A DNA stretch of 64,000 nt, taken from assembly GCA_964511665.1 (NCBI GenBank), contig CAZEHA010000001.1:112761-176760 (forward strand), written 5' to 3'. The translations under genes and the position numbers were made by a program. The notes under the pieces are model-generated. The model had not been told where the DNA came from. It searched no databases and worked only from the letters and a program-made list of their open reading frames with translations. Shown one piece after another: positions 53,204-61,571 of the stretch. The stretch is from JAGOEF01 sp964511665 (GTDB taxonomy: Bacteria > Bacteroidota > Bacteroidia > Bacteroidales > ML635J-15). How positions within the stretch are numbered: the first letter of the stretch is position 1; each line of letters starts with the position of its first letter.

Positions 53204-54766
53204 ATGAAACCACTAGCAATTTTCGCGCTCATGCTATTATTCAGTTACAGCTCGTTCGCACAGACATTTGAAGTTGATGGTATCTCCTATAATGTTACTT
53301 CGGCAGTTGAACCTTTTACAGTGCAAGTAATGCCAATAGCAGCGCCCGGCTATATTGGTGATATAGTAGTTCCTGCTCAGGTAACTCATAATGACACCAT
53401 TTTTTCTATTACCACATTTGCTGATTACGCTTTCGCGAATAATAACCAATTAACCAGTCTGGATTTTCAGTGCCCTGTTGTATTTTTATCCTACAAGACT
53501 TTTAGAGAATCTGAAAATCTTACTCAAATAAAATTTCCTGCAACTCTTGCAGTAATTGAGCCATGTGCCTTTTGGGGGTGCATATCTTTACATGAAATTA
53601 TAGTCCATCCCGATAATTCAAATTTTGTAAGTGTCGATGGAGTTTTTTATAACAAAACAATGACAATGTTATATAAGTATCCTCCGGCAAGAATTGATGA
53701 TGATTTTGAGATTCCTGCCACAGTCGATACCATCAGATCGTTTGCTTTTAATTATTGCAACGGATTAGATAGTTTGGTGATTCCCGATCATGTCACGGTT
53801 GTTGGAGAGTATTCATTCAGTAATACAAGAAATTTGAAGTATCTTGATTTAGGAAATGGTATTCCATATTTTGGACAGGCTATGATAAATGGTTCGCAAG
53901 ATTTATTAACAATAAGATTAGGTGATTCATTTTCTGCACTGAATGGGTATGATTTTAGCCATTGTCCGAAATTAATGAATATTTATGTATCGGAAACCAA
54001 TAGTAATTTGAAAGACATTGATGGGGTTCTTTTTTCAAAAGATGGTTCAGTTCTATTGAGATATCCCGTTTCACGCGAGAATTACAATATCCCTTATGGC
54101 GTCAATTCTATTGGTAGGTCAGCGTTTAGTGGATGCAGAAATATGAAATCAGTTAATATTCCGGGTAGTATTATCACGATAAATAATGGGGTATTTAGTG
54201 ATTGTGATAGCCTTAAGTCTATAGAGATACCCAATTCTGTTAGAAACATCTATTCAAGTGCATTTGCGAGGTGTTACTTACTTGAATCTGCATCGATTGG
54301 CAATGGACTCGATAGCATAGGTACTTCCATTTTTTCAGGTTGTAACTCATTAAGAAGCGTATGGTTTTGTGCGGGTATTCCTCCAAAGCATTCCGGTACT
54401 AATCTTGGAGGAGCCATTGATACTATTTATGTCATCTCAGGCAGTGTAGAGGCATATCAGGATGACACGTTTTGGGGACAGTATGTTGTTTCAGGTGTCG
54501 AAAACTGCTCTGTCCAGTTTATTGCCCCAAGCAACCAAGTCACAACCTCTGTTTACCCAAACCCTGCAGATAGCCAAATCACTATTTATGTATCGGATCG
54601 AAGTGAGGTGATTTTTAAAATTTATAATTTAACTGGTAAATGCATTCTATCACAATTAATCCAAAACGAATATACATTGAATGTTGACTGGTTGAATACC
54701 GGCTTGTATATTTACACCGTTGAACAAAATAATAGATTCTATTCAGGGAAACTTTTTAAGAATTGA
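53204..54766 (+). CDS. BspA-like leucine-rich-repeat surface protein with a type IX sorting domain
   Basis: The product (520 residues from the ATG at 53204) starts with a signal peptide (MKPLAIFALMLLFSYSSFAQ), then about 17 BspA-like leucine-rich repeats (units such as LKSIEIPNSVRNIYSSAF and MKSVNIPGSIITINNGVF), and ends in a type IX secretion sorting domain (SVYPNPADSQITIYVS to LYIYTVEQNNRFYSGKLF), so it should be exported and attached at the cell surface. BspA-like proteins bind host or environmental ligands. Its codon use is AT-rich relative to the flanking core genes, and direct repeats lie on both sides, so it looks acquired. A TATCTTTG box at 53172-53179 supports this start over the ATG at 53156. 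Confidence 0.88.
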   Translation: MKPLAIFALMLLFSYSSFAQTFEVDGISYNVTSAVEPFTVQVMPIAAPGYIGDIVVPAQVTHNDTIFSITTFADYAFANNNQLTSLDFQCPVVFLSYKTFRESENLTQIKFPATLAVIEPCAFWGCISLHEIIVHPDNSNFVSVDGVFYNKTMTMLYKYPPARIDDDFEIPATVDTIRSFAFNYCNGLDSLVIPDHVTVVGEYSFSNTRNLKYLDLGNGIPYFGQAMINGSQDLLTIRLGDSFSALNGYDFSHCPKLMNIYVSETNSNLKDIDGVLFSKDGSVLLRYPVSRENYNIPYGVNSIGRSAFSGCRNMKSVNIPGSIITINNGVFSDCDSLKSIEIPNSVRNIYSSAFARCYLLESASIGNGLDSIGTSIFSGCNSLRSVWFCAGIPPKHSGTNLGGAIDTIYVISGSVEAYQDDTFWGQYVVSGVENCSVQFIAPSNQVTTSVYPNPADSQITIYVSDRSEVIFKIYNLTGKCILSQLIQNEYTLNVDWLNTGLYIYTVEQNNRFYSGKLFKN

Positions 54767-54796
54767 TAGAATGATGCGGTAAACTATTATTTTCCT

Positions 54797-54958
54797 CGCC
54801 ATCCGCCTCACTCGCAGAGGGCCCGGGTGTAAACGTTTTTTTCAAAATGCCTTTGAAGTAAAAAATATCAGCCCCAAATTAGCTGGGAATTATTTGCTTA
54901 CTTCTCCATCCGCCTCACTCGCAGAGGACTCGGGTGTAAACGTATTTCCGAATGCCTT
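54797..54958 (+). repeat. Direct repeat copies 2 and 3 (3' of the BspA-like gene)
   Basis: Copy 2 (about 54797-54885) keeps CACTCGCAGAGGGCCCGGG and GAAGTAAAAAATATCAGCCC; copy 3 (about 54906-54958) ends at CGTATTTCCGAATGCCTTTA, where the last bases form the reverse-complement stop codon of the fic gene. No gene lies between 54767 and 54957. Confidence 0.85.
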
Positions 54959-55740
54959 TATTCCTGTTCATCAATCCCTGTAACTGTCATCAAAAGAAAA
55001 TCGAGACATTTAGAATAATCCAAAGCATCATATTCAAGTCCGATTTTTCTGATATTTGAATAATAATCCATGTGCCTTTTGTAATAGTTTTTTTCCAACT
55101 GAACCGATGTCGCCTTCGCACCAATTTTCTCAAGCAGGAACCATTTTTCAATCAAGCGTGCAGTTCGTCCATTCCCATCTTGAAATGGGTGAATTTTAAC
55201 GAAAACCAAATGCAATAACGACGCATAATAAAAAACCTCAAATGGGTCTAAATCGGCCGGATGAAGTATCCCGATATCATAAAATAATTTATCAAGTTCC
55301 GATTTAAGTATCTCGGGACTTGCCGCAACATACTCAATTTTATCGTCGCTGTTTATTACAAACATGGGATTATTCCGAATGAATCCTTGTTGACTTTTGG
55401 GTAAGAGATTTTTACTTAGAATCGAGTGTGCTTTTTTTACATTCGCAAGTGTCAGTCGGTTATTATCAATAAAGTCATAGGCAGAATATAAATCATCAGC
55501 TTTTCGGGTATAATCAGGTTTGAATTTTACTTTTAAAAATTTGTGTTTAAAATAACTGTCAAAATCAATATCCTCTCCCTCAATCTTTGATGAATAAACC
55601 GATGAAACAGATTTGTAAAACTGAAAATAATCGACAGGAATTTCAATCTTTTTGCTTTTATCAATTTTATCCAAAGGCGATTCTTTTACAGCTTTTCTGA
55701 AATCATCAAGGTACTTATCTGTCAGAATTTTAAAATCCAC
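54958..55740 (-). CDS. Fic family protein, class II (self-inhibited AMPylator type)
   Basis: The 260-residue product has the Fic catalytic motif HPFQDGNGRTARL, whose His transfers AMP (or another nucleotide) to a target protein, and an N-terminal inhibitory helix with SSKIEG (Ser50, Glu54, Gly55), matching the [ST]xxxE[GN] autoinhibition motif, so the protein is probably active only after structural change. The GTG at 55740 starts the frame and follows TAACTTTG (55757-55764, minus strand). The stop codon lies inside the direct-repeat unit, so the element inserted close to the gene or the gene arrived beside it. Target and role are unknown; Fic proteins may act in defence or toxin systems. Confidence 0.88.
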   Translation of the reverse strand: MDFKILTDKYLDDFRKAVKESPLDKIDKSKKIEIPVDYFQFYKSVSSVYSSKIEGEDIDFDSYFKHKFLKVKFKPDYTRKADDLYSAYDFIDNNRLTLANVKKAHSILSKNLLPKSQQGFIRNNPMFVINSDDKIEYVAASPEILKSELDKLFYDIGILHPADLDPFEVFYYASLLHLVFVKIHPFQDGNGRTARLIEKWFLLEKIGAKATSVQLEKNYYKRHMDYYSNIRKIGLEYDALDYSKCLDFLLMTVTGIDEQE

Positions 55741-56070
55741 TAATAATCAATTTTCACAAAGTTAATCTTTTTAGTTCCCGTTTAAAAATAAGACGATATT
55801 TTGGTATTGCTGCCAAACGATGTTTTTTTTATGATGAATGAAATCGTTTTTCGGATCATACTGACCCCTCCACAGCTACTATAAGCAATACCGATTGGCT
55901 ATTATTTGTTGATTCCCCATAGTAGTAATCCGGAGCCTTTAATGTTGCCCGGGCGGGGTGTCGTTCAACATGGCTTCATGTTTGGCAAGCCAAATGAAGG
56001 CTATTTAGTTGCGGATGTATCTTTTTCAATCCTATAGAAATCATTCCGTATTTCAGGACGGGTCAATATA
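55741..56070. other. Intergenic stretch upstream of fic, no gene seen
   Basis: Besides the minus-7-like TAACTTTG box (55757-55764) for the Fic gene, I see no gene, repeat or RNA in this stretch. A short open frame around 56001-56183 reads through the attC-like hairpin and is not supported. Confidence 0.5.
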
Positions 56071-56213
56071 ACCGCTAACGGTTGGGGGTGTGGCAAGTGC
56101 GGGGAGCGAGCATCGATTTCGTCGCCAGACGAAATCGACCCGAACGGGACAACCCGAACCGAATCACCCGAGTAAACCCGCATTGGCTACACCCCTTGTT
56201 ACCTGCTGGCTTT
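56071..56213 (-). repeat. attC-like imperfect hairpin, 1 nt past the BRO-N gene stop
   Basis: Outer arms: AACGGTTGGGGGTGTGGCAA (near 56079) pairs imperfectly with the reverse complement of the segment near 56179-56201, which reads TTGGCTACACCCCTTGTTAC. Inside, TCGATTTCGTC and GACGAAATCGA form a perfect 11-bp stem with loop GCCA. The length (about 140 bp) and the place directly at the 3' end of the gene fit an integron attC recombination site. The RYYYAAC/GTTRRRY consensus is only partly met (CGCTAAC and GTTACC), and no integrase is seen, so this is a candidate. Confidence 0.45.
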
Positions 56214-57047
56214 TTATTTGTAGTCTTTCTTATTTATTCTTTTCCTCTTGGATTCAGGCAAATAATTCTCTTCTGAAACTACACTTTTCCCTGACTTAAT
56301 TTCAAGTTGTTTCCTAGCATCACCTGCAATTTTTCCTCCCGCTTTCGCTGCTTTTTTGTTTTCAATAAATCCTAGAGGATTTGTATTTACAACAATTTCT
56401 TTTGTTGATGCTTCACCTAGCATAGAGAAAATTAATTCAAGGTCAGTCATATGGTCTCTTAAATTCTGACTTTTTAATCCTTTCATCCTTTTATATTCTG
56501 AGGGAGTTAAGCCAAACGTTGCTTTTGAAATTTCTGCGGTTAAAATTGAGTATTCAATTTGTTCTTTAATTCCCCTATTTTTCCATTCGTCTGTTAATTC
56601 TTCACGAATTGCAATACTACGCATTCGTTTTTCAATCCAATCGTCAGGATATCCTTTCAGTTTATAAATTTCTCGTGTTCTTTGAGTTGCTAATTCTGGA
56701 TTTTCAATTTCTTCAAGTCTTTCTGAACCAACTTTTGCTAACCATAATTTAAAAGGTTCTGCTTTGGGGGATGGTATAGATTGAATTATTCTTAAAAGTC
56801 CTTGTGCATTAGCACAATTAAGTTTTTGTTTTCCACCCGCTGTTTCAACTGAAAGGGGGGTGACAATTTGTCCCCACCCTTGAGAAAGCTGTTCATCTCG
56901 CTTCCTCATTTTCTTTATATAATCTGTTGGATTTGGAGTGTCAGTCAATACTTGAACTACATCCGCAACTACAAAATACCATTTTTGGTCGCTGTCATTC
57001 CAAACAGTTCTTATTTGCTTGCTTTCAAATAGTTTGATATTACTCAT
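56214..57047 (-). CDS. BRO-N domain protein (phage antirepressor-like)
   Basis: The 277-residue product begins with a BRO-N domain (KLFESKQIRTVWNDSDQKWYFVVADVVQVLTDTPNPTDYIKKM), found in prophage antirepressors and DNA-binding viral proteins. The middle (ARCANAQ-like NCANAQGLLRIIQSIPSPKAEPFKLWL) is typical of Ant-type proteins. The C-terminal half is helical and basic (DARKQLEIKSGKSVVSEENYLPESKRKRINKKDYK pattern; DNA binding likely). Its role is probably regulation of a mobile element, or stand-alone defence. The minus-7-like TATTTTTG (57069-57076) lies 22 nt upstream. The stop is 1 nt from the attC-like hairpin, as expected for a gene cassette. Confidence 0.83.
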   Translation of the reverse strand: MSNIKLFESKQIRTVWNDSDQKWYFVVADVVQVLTDTPNPTDYIKKMRKRDEQLSQGWGQIVTPLSVETAGGKQKLNCANAQGLLRIIQSIPSPKAEPFKLWLAKVGSERLEEIENPELATQRTREIYKLKGYPDDWIEKRMRSIAIREELTDEWKNRGIKEQIEYSILTAEISKATFGLTPSEYKRMKGLKSQNLRDHMTDLELIFSMLGEASTKEIVVNTNPLGFIENKKAAKAGGKIAGDARKQLEIKSGKSVVSEENYLPESKRKRINKKDYK

Positions 57048-57600
57048 AGTATTTCAGCTATTTTCATACAAAAATAGCTTTTTCATTTTTTATTTCATAA
57101 TCACGGTACAATTTCAATAAACATATATTATTTGCCTGAATGTCTGTCTGTTTCGTCAAGCTTGAAGGTAACTCGTATATAACCCACCTCCCTTATCCCA
57201 ATCACCTCATTATCTGTTGTTTTCAAAATTTCCTTCATAATAAAAAGCTTTACATTATTACCGGTTTAAATTGTTTACAAACGAAAGAAATTGCATAGCA
57301 GTTTGGCTTTGTGGGTAAATTTATCGATTAGTTTTGGAACTTGGCAGAAAACGGGAAATTTATTTTTCACAGGCGTTTGGCTTTTGTATTTCGGTGTGGT
57401 GGGGATGGGGGTTTCGTCTCATCCGGGTCCTCTTGGAGTGCCTGGTATGGGGAATTAGGCTACTGCATATCCACGCCAAAACCTCGAAAAATTAAATATT
57501 AAGAATTCTATAACAATGAATTTGATGCTGTTCGGTGCAAACAACCAACTTGAATAAAAAATATTCGTAATTTCACCACAAATTTTAAAGCATTGGAACA
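57048..57600. other. Intergenic region of 553 bp, no gene seen
   Basis: This AT-rich stretch holds the BRO-N promoter-like box (57069-57076). A GC-rich part around 57380-57450 includes CGGTGTGGTGGGGATGGGG, which might be the remains of another recombination site, but no second pairing arm is visible. No RNA gene is seen. Confidence 0.5.
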
Positions 57601-60528
57601 ATGAAACATTTGATTATCGTATTAATTCTTCTGAGCACTGCCCTAAGTGCCGTATTTGCCGGAGGCTACGAAACCAAAAAGGCAAAAGACAAAAACGGGT
57701 ACACCTACGAGTATGTTACCAACGACCCGGTGAATGCACGCATTTACACACTAAACAACGGTCTTAAGGTGTATATGGCCGTGAACAAAGACGAGCCACG
57801 CATTCAAACCTGCATTGCCGTGAAAGCCGGAGCAAAAAACGACCCGCGCGAAACCACCGGCTTGGCACACTACTTCGAACACATGATGTTTAAAGGCAGC
57901 GACGAAATTGGCACTACCGACTGGGCCAAAGAAAGCAAGCTGATTGCCGAAATATCTGATTTGTTCGAGCTGCACGCCAAAGAAACCAACAAAGAGAAAA
58001 AGCTCGAAATTTACCGCAAAATCGACAGCGTATCGCAACTGGCCTCGCAATATGCCATTGCCAACGAATACGATAAAATCTGCTCGATGATGGGAGCCAC
58101 CGGCACCAATGCCTGGACCTCGTACGAAGAAACCGTGTATGTAAACAACATTCCGTCGAACGAAGCCGAACGCTGGGTAATGATGGAAGCCGAGCGCTTT
58201 CGCGATATGGTGCTGCGCCTGTTTCACACCGAACTCGAAACTGTGTTCGAAGAGTTTAATATGACACAAGACAACGACGGCCGCAAAGCCCGCTCGAAAA
58301 TGATGTCGGAATTATTCAAAAATCACCCCTACGGAGTTTCGGTAATAGGCATAGGCGAGCATCTGAAAAATCCATCAATGGTAAACATTATGAATTTCAA
58401 AGCAAACTATTATGTTCCCAACAATATAGCCATTTGCCTCAGCGGCGATTTCGACCCCGATGCAATGATAAAAACCATTGATACATATTGGGGAAAAATG
58501 AAGCCCAATAAATCGATACCGCAATTTGTGTCGCCCTCGGAAGAACCCATTACCTCGCCCCGCGAATTCAACGTTTACGGCCCCGATCAGGAGTACATAA
58601 ACATTGCCTATCGTACCAAAGGTGTTCACAGCAACGAAGACATGTATCTTAGCCTGATTGCGCGCATACTGAGCAACGGCAATGCCGGGCTTATCGATTT
58701 AAACCTTGTGCAACAACAAAAAGTGCTGAGAGCCGGTGCCGGCGTAAGCAATATGAACGATTACGGAATATTTGTGCTGAATGCATCGCCCCGTAAAGGA
58801 CAAAGTCTCGAAGAACTCAAAGCCCTGTTGCTTACCGAAATCGGAAAACTGCAAAAAGGCGAATTCGACGAGTGGCTTATGGAAGCTATTATCAACCAAC
58901 GAAAGTTGAGCCAGATAAAAGCCGCCGAAAACAATACTGCTGCCTACGAATTTATCAATCACTTTATTACAGGCCGCAGCCGCGAACAAATGCTGAGGTA
59001 CAACGATGAACTGGAAAAAATTACCAAACAGCAACTGGTCGATTTTGCATTGGAATTCTTTAAAAGCAACTATATTGTAATTTACAAACGCAATGGCGAA
59101 AACGACAACACCTACCATGTTGAAAAACCGCCTATCACACCGCTTACCATTAACCGCAATGCCGAATCGGCTTATGTAACCAGCCTCAAGCAGATGCCGG
59201 TGCAGGCCATTTCGCCCGTATTTATCGATTACAAAGAAAAAATACAGGAAGAAAACATCGGTAATGTGGGCTACACATACATCAAGAACGAAACCAACGA
59301 ACTGTTTAACCTGTACTATATCCTCGAAATGGGTCGCGAAAACAACACCTGGCTGCCCATTGCAGTGAATTATCTTGAATATCTGGGGACATCGAAACAC
59401 AGTGCATCCGACTTAAAAAAAGAATGGTATAAACTCGGTCTCAGTTTTGGTGTTTCGTCGGGCGAAGATCGCACCTACGTGTATTTGTCGGGTCTCGACG
59501 AAAACCTCGAAAAAGGAATCGAAATACTCGAAAACATTCTAGCCGATGCCGCCGTCGACACCGAAGCCTATACAAATTATATCGATGGCATTATGAAGCG
59601 CCGCAACGACGCCAAACTGAATAAAGATGTGATACTGATGAGCCGCATGATGAACTACTCGAAATACGGCAAGCTGAATCCCAGTACCGATATCATCAGC
59701 GAAAGCGAGCTCAGGGCAAAAAATCCGGCTGAACTTGTTGACATAATCCATCAACTTCTCAGTTATAAGCACAATATTTTTTATTATGGACCCCGTGCGA
59801 AAAACGACGTATCGGAACTTATCAATAAGCATCACACAACCGATAAAAGCCTGAAGGCAATACCGGCACCGGTAGTATATAACGAAAAAGACTATAATCA
59901 ACCCAAGGTATATTTCATCAACTACGACATGGTGCAAAGCATTGTGGCGCTGGTGAGCAAAGACACAAAATTCGATGCCTCGCAAATGCCCATTATCACT
60001 ATGTTTAACGAATACTACGGTGGCAGCATGTCGTCGATAGTGTTTCAGGAAATACGCGAAGCCAAAGGCCTCGCCTACCGCTCGTCGGCAGGATATCGTG
60101 TTTCATACGACCCCGCCAAATCGAATTATGTGTTTGGTTACCTGAGCACCCAACCCGACAAGCTTAGCGAAGCCCTCGATGCGCTTACCGGATTGCTTAC
60201 CGATCTGGCCTTGTCGGAGCCCTCTTTTGCCATCAGCAAAGAAGCTATTATAAGCCAGATAAACAGCGAACGTATTATTAAGGCTGATGTGTACTGGCAA
60301 TGGCAGAGTCTTAAGAAAATGGGTATTGATTACGACTATCGCAAACCTACCTACGAGCAGGTTCAAAAATTCAGCCTCAACGATGCAAAGTCATTTTTCG
60401 ACAGCCGCGTTAAGGGCAAAAAATATGATATTCTGATAGTAGGGCCTCGCGAAAAAATAAATTTCGAATTGCTGAAAAACTACGGAGAAATTGAAGAATT
60501 AAGCCTCGAAGAGGCATTTGGATACTAA
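57601..60528 (+). CDS. M16 family metallopeptidase (two-domain, pitrilysin type)
   Basis: The 975-residue product has a signal peptide (MKHLIIVLILLSTALSAVFA), then an active M16 domain with the inverted zinc motif HYFEH (residues 90-94) and the distal ligand Glu in FEEFNM about residue 220. A second M16 half follows from about residue 560 without the zinc motif, giving the clam-shaped chamber that degrades peptides of moderate size. It probably acts in the periplasm or on the outer membrane. Rho-independent terminator-like structure follows directly (60531-60569). No accessory gene is adjacent. Confidence 0.92.
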   Translation: MKHLIIVLILLSTALSAVFAGGYETKKAKDKNGYTYEYVTNDPVNARIYTLNNGLKVYMAVNKDEPRIQTCIAVKAGAKNDPRETTGLAHYFEHMMFKGSDEIGTTDWAKESKLIAEISDLFELHAKETNKEKKLEIYRKIDSVSQLASQYAIANEYDKICSMMGATGTNAWTSYEETVYVNNIPSNEAERWVMMEAERFRDMVLRLFHTELETVFEEFNMTQDNDGRKARSKMMSELFKNHPYGVSVIGIGEHLKNPSMVNIMNFKANYYVPNNIAICLSGDFDPDAMIKTIDTYWGKMKPNKSIPQFVSPSEEPITSPREFNVYGPDQEYINIAYRTKGVHSNEDMYLSLIARILSNGNAGLIDLNLVQQQKVLRAGAGVSNMNDYGIFVLNASPRKGQSLEELKALLLTEIGKLQKGEFDEWLMEAIINQRKLSQIKAAENNTAAYEFINHFITGRSREQMLRYNDELEKITKQQLVDFALEFFKSNYIVIYKRNGENDNTYHVEKPPITPLTINRNAESAYVTSLKQMPVQAISPVFIDYKEKIQEENIGNVGYTYIKNETNELFNLYYILEMGRENNTWLPIAVNYLEYLGTSKHSASDLKKEWYKLGLSFGVSSGEDRTYVYLSGLDENLEKGIEILENILADAAVDTEAYTNYIDGIMKRRNDAKLNKDVILMSRMMNYSKYGKLNPSTDIISESELRAKNPAELVDIIHQLLSYKHNIFYYGPRAKNDVSELINKHHTTDKSLKAIPAPVVYNEKDYNQPKVYFINYDMVQSIVALVSKDTKFDASQMPIITMFNEYYGGSMSSIVFQEIREAKGLAYRSSAGYRVSYDPAKSNYVFGYLSTQPDKLSEALDALTGLLTDLALSEPSFAISKEAIISQINSERIIKADVYWQWQSLKKMGIDYDYRKPTYEQVQKFSLNDAKSFFDSRVKGKKYDILIVGPREKINFELLKNYGEIEELSLEEAFGY

Positions 60529-60530
60529 GC

Positions 60531-60569
60531 AAAAAAGGCTGCAATACACAAAAGGCAGCCTTTTTTTTT
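60531..60569 (+). terminator. Intrinsic terminator after the M16 peptidase gene
   Basis: AAGGCTGC (60535-60542) pairs with GCAGCCTT, which runs into a long T stretch; the loop is about 11 nt. The upstream A-run and downstream T-run make it probably bidirectional. Confidence 0.82.
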
Positions 60570-60870
60570 GGACGCGGGCGGCAACTCCCACCGGTCGTTT
60601 CGAACGAAGTGAAGCAATCTGTTATCACAAAGGCGATGCGCTATAGCCCGCCGAAATGCATGTATTGAGCATTGTCGAAGTGCATGTATTGAGCCTGTCG
60701 AATTACAGATTGCTTCTTCGCTCTTGGGAGCTCATCGGCAATAACGGGCTAGGTGGTTTTTCATTAAACGGGTAGAGCGGGGAGGCAGCCTCTTTTTTTT
60801 GTCGGAATTTTAGTTTTGCAATATTGGGTATTTGCGTAACTTTACAGGCAAACCTTCTAACTAAAAAGAC
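60570..60870. repeat. Intergenic inverted repeat and weak second terminator
   Basis: AAGCAATCTGTTA near 60613 and its inverted copy TTACAGATTGCTT near 60702 enclose TGCATGTATTGAGC twice (60659 and 60680). At 60781-60800 GAGGCAGCCTC with a following T-run is a small possible terminator. No gene is seen. Confidence 0.6.
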
Positions 60871-61560
60871 ATGAAAAAACTGCTTCATTTTTCGGGCATA
60901 TTGCTTATGGGCTGTGTGCTTATTTGTGTGTCGGCAGCAAGTAAAGCACAAGGGCTGCACTATGGTGTAATGGCAGGTATGAGCGTTGCCACCATACTCG
61001 AAAAAAACGATTTGGCTACCGATGTAAACAAATCGCGTAGGCTGGGTATGCAACTAGGCGTTGCCGTAGAATACGAAATTCTCAGTTTCTTATCGGTAAG
61101 TTCATCAATAAGCCTTTTTCAGAAAGGCGATCGCATCAGCGACCAGTTTGCCACCTCAAAAGCCAGCATTGGATACATCGATATTCCCATAACCATTGGC
61201 TATAAAATTCCGCTGGGCAATTTTAGCCTTACAGGATTGGTAGGGCCCTATACAAGTGTTGCGGTGGTAGGCAGCCGTAGTTTTACGATGACCGACCCCG
61301 ATGTGGAACCCTATTTTGAATGGAACTTCGAAGAAAACGGTCACGATGCCTACCTAAACACCGATGCACCCATGTTTGGCGAAGAGTGGAACTCATATAA
61401 ACGCTTCGACACAGGAATAAGCGTGGGTTTAAAACTGCAGTATGGCAACATTCAGTTGAATACAGCCTACTCGCATGGATTTGTTGACATCCGCCCCAGC
61501 GAAACCATCAATGCAAAAAATTCGGTGTTCAATTTCTCTTTGATTTATTTCATTAAATAA
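60871..61560 (+). CDS. Outer membrane beta-barrel protein (porin/PorT-like family)
   Basis: The 229-residue product has a signal peptide ending about residue 27 (KLLHFSGILLMGCVLICVSAASKAQ) and a mature part of eight or so amphipathic strands (HYGVMAGMSVATIL, GLKLQYGNIQLNTAYSHGF, VFNFSLIYFIK), ending in the aromatic terminus typical of outer membrane barrels. It belongs to the small outer-membrane-beta-barrel family (PF13568-type, PorT-like) widespread in Bacteroidota. The function is unknown; some members assist type IX secretion. It is 11 nt upstream of the FISUMP gene. Confidence 0.8.
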   Translation: MKKLLHFSGILLMGCVLICVSAASKAQGLHYGVMAGMSVATILEKNDLATDVNKSRRLGMQLGVAVEYEILSFLSVSSSISLFQKGDRISDQFATSKASIGYIDIPITIGYKIPLGNFSLTGLVGPYTSVAVVGSRSFTMTDPDVEPYFEWNFEENGHDAYLNTDAPMFGEEWNSYKRFDTGISVGLKLQYGNIQLNTAYSHGFVDIRPSETINAKNSVFNFSLIYFIK

Positions 61561-61571
61561 AAACACTTAAC

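Noticed and set aside
56071..56213. A complete integron
   Set aside because: No integrase gene and no second attC-like structure is visible in the window; only the single hairpin is reported as a candidate.
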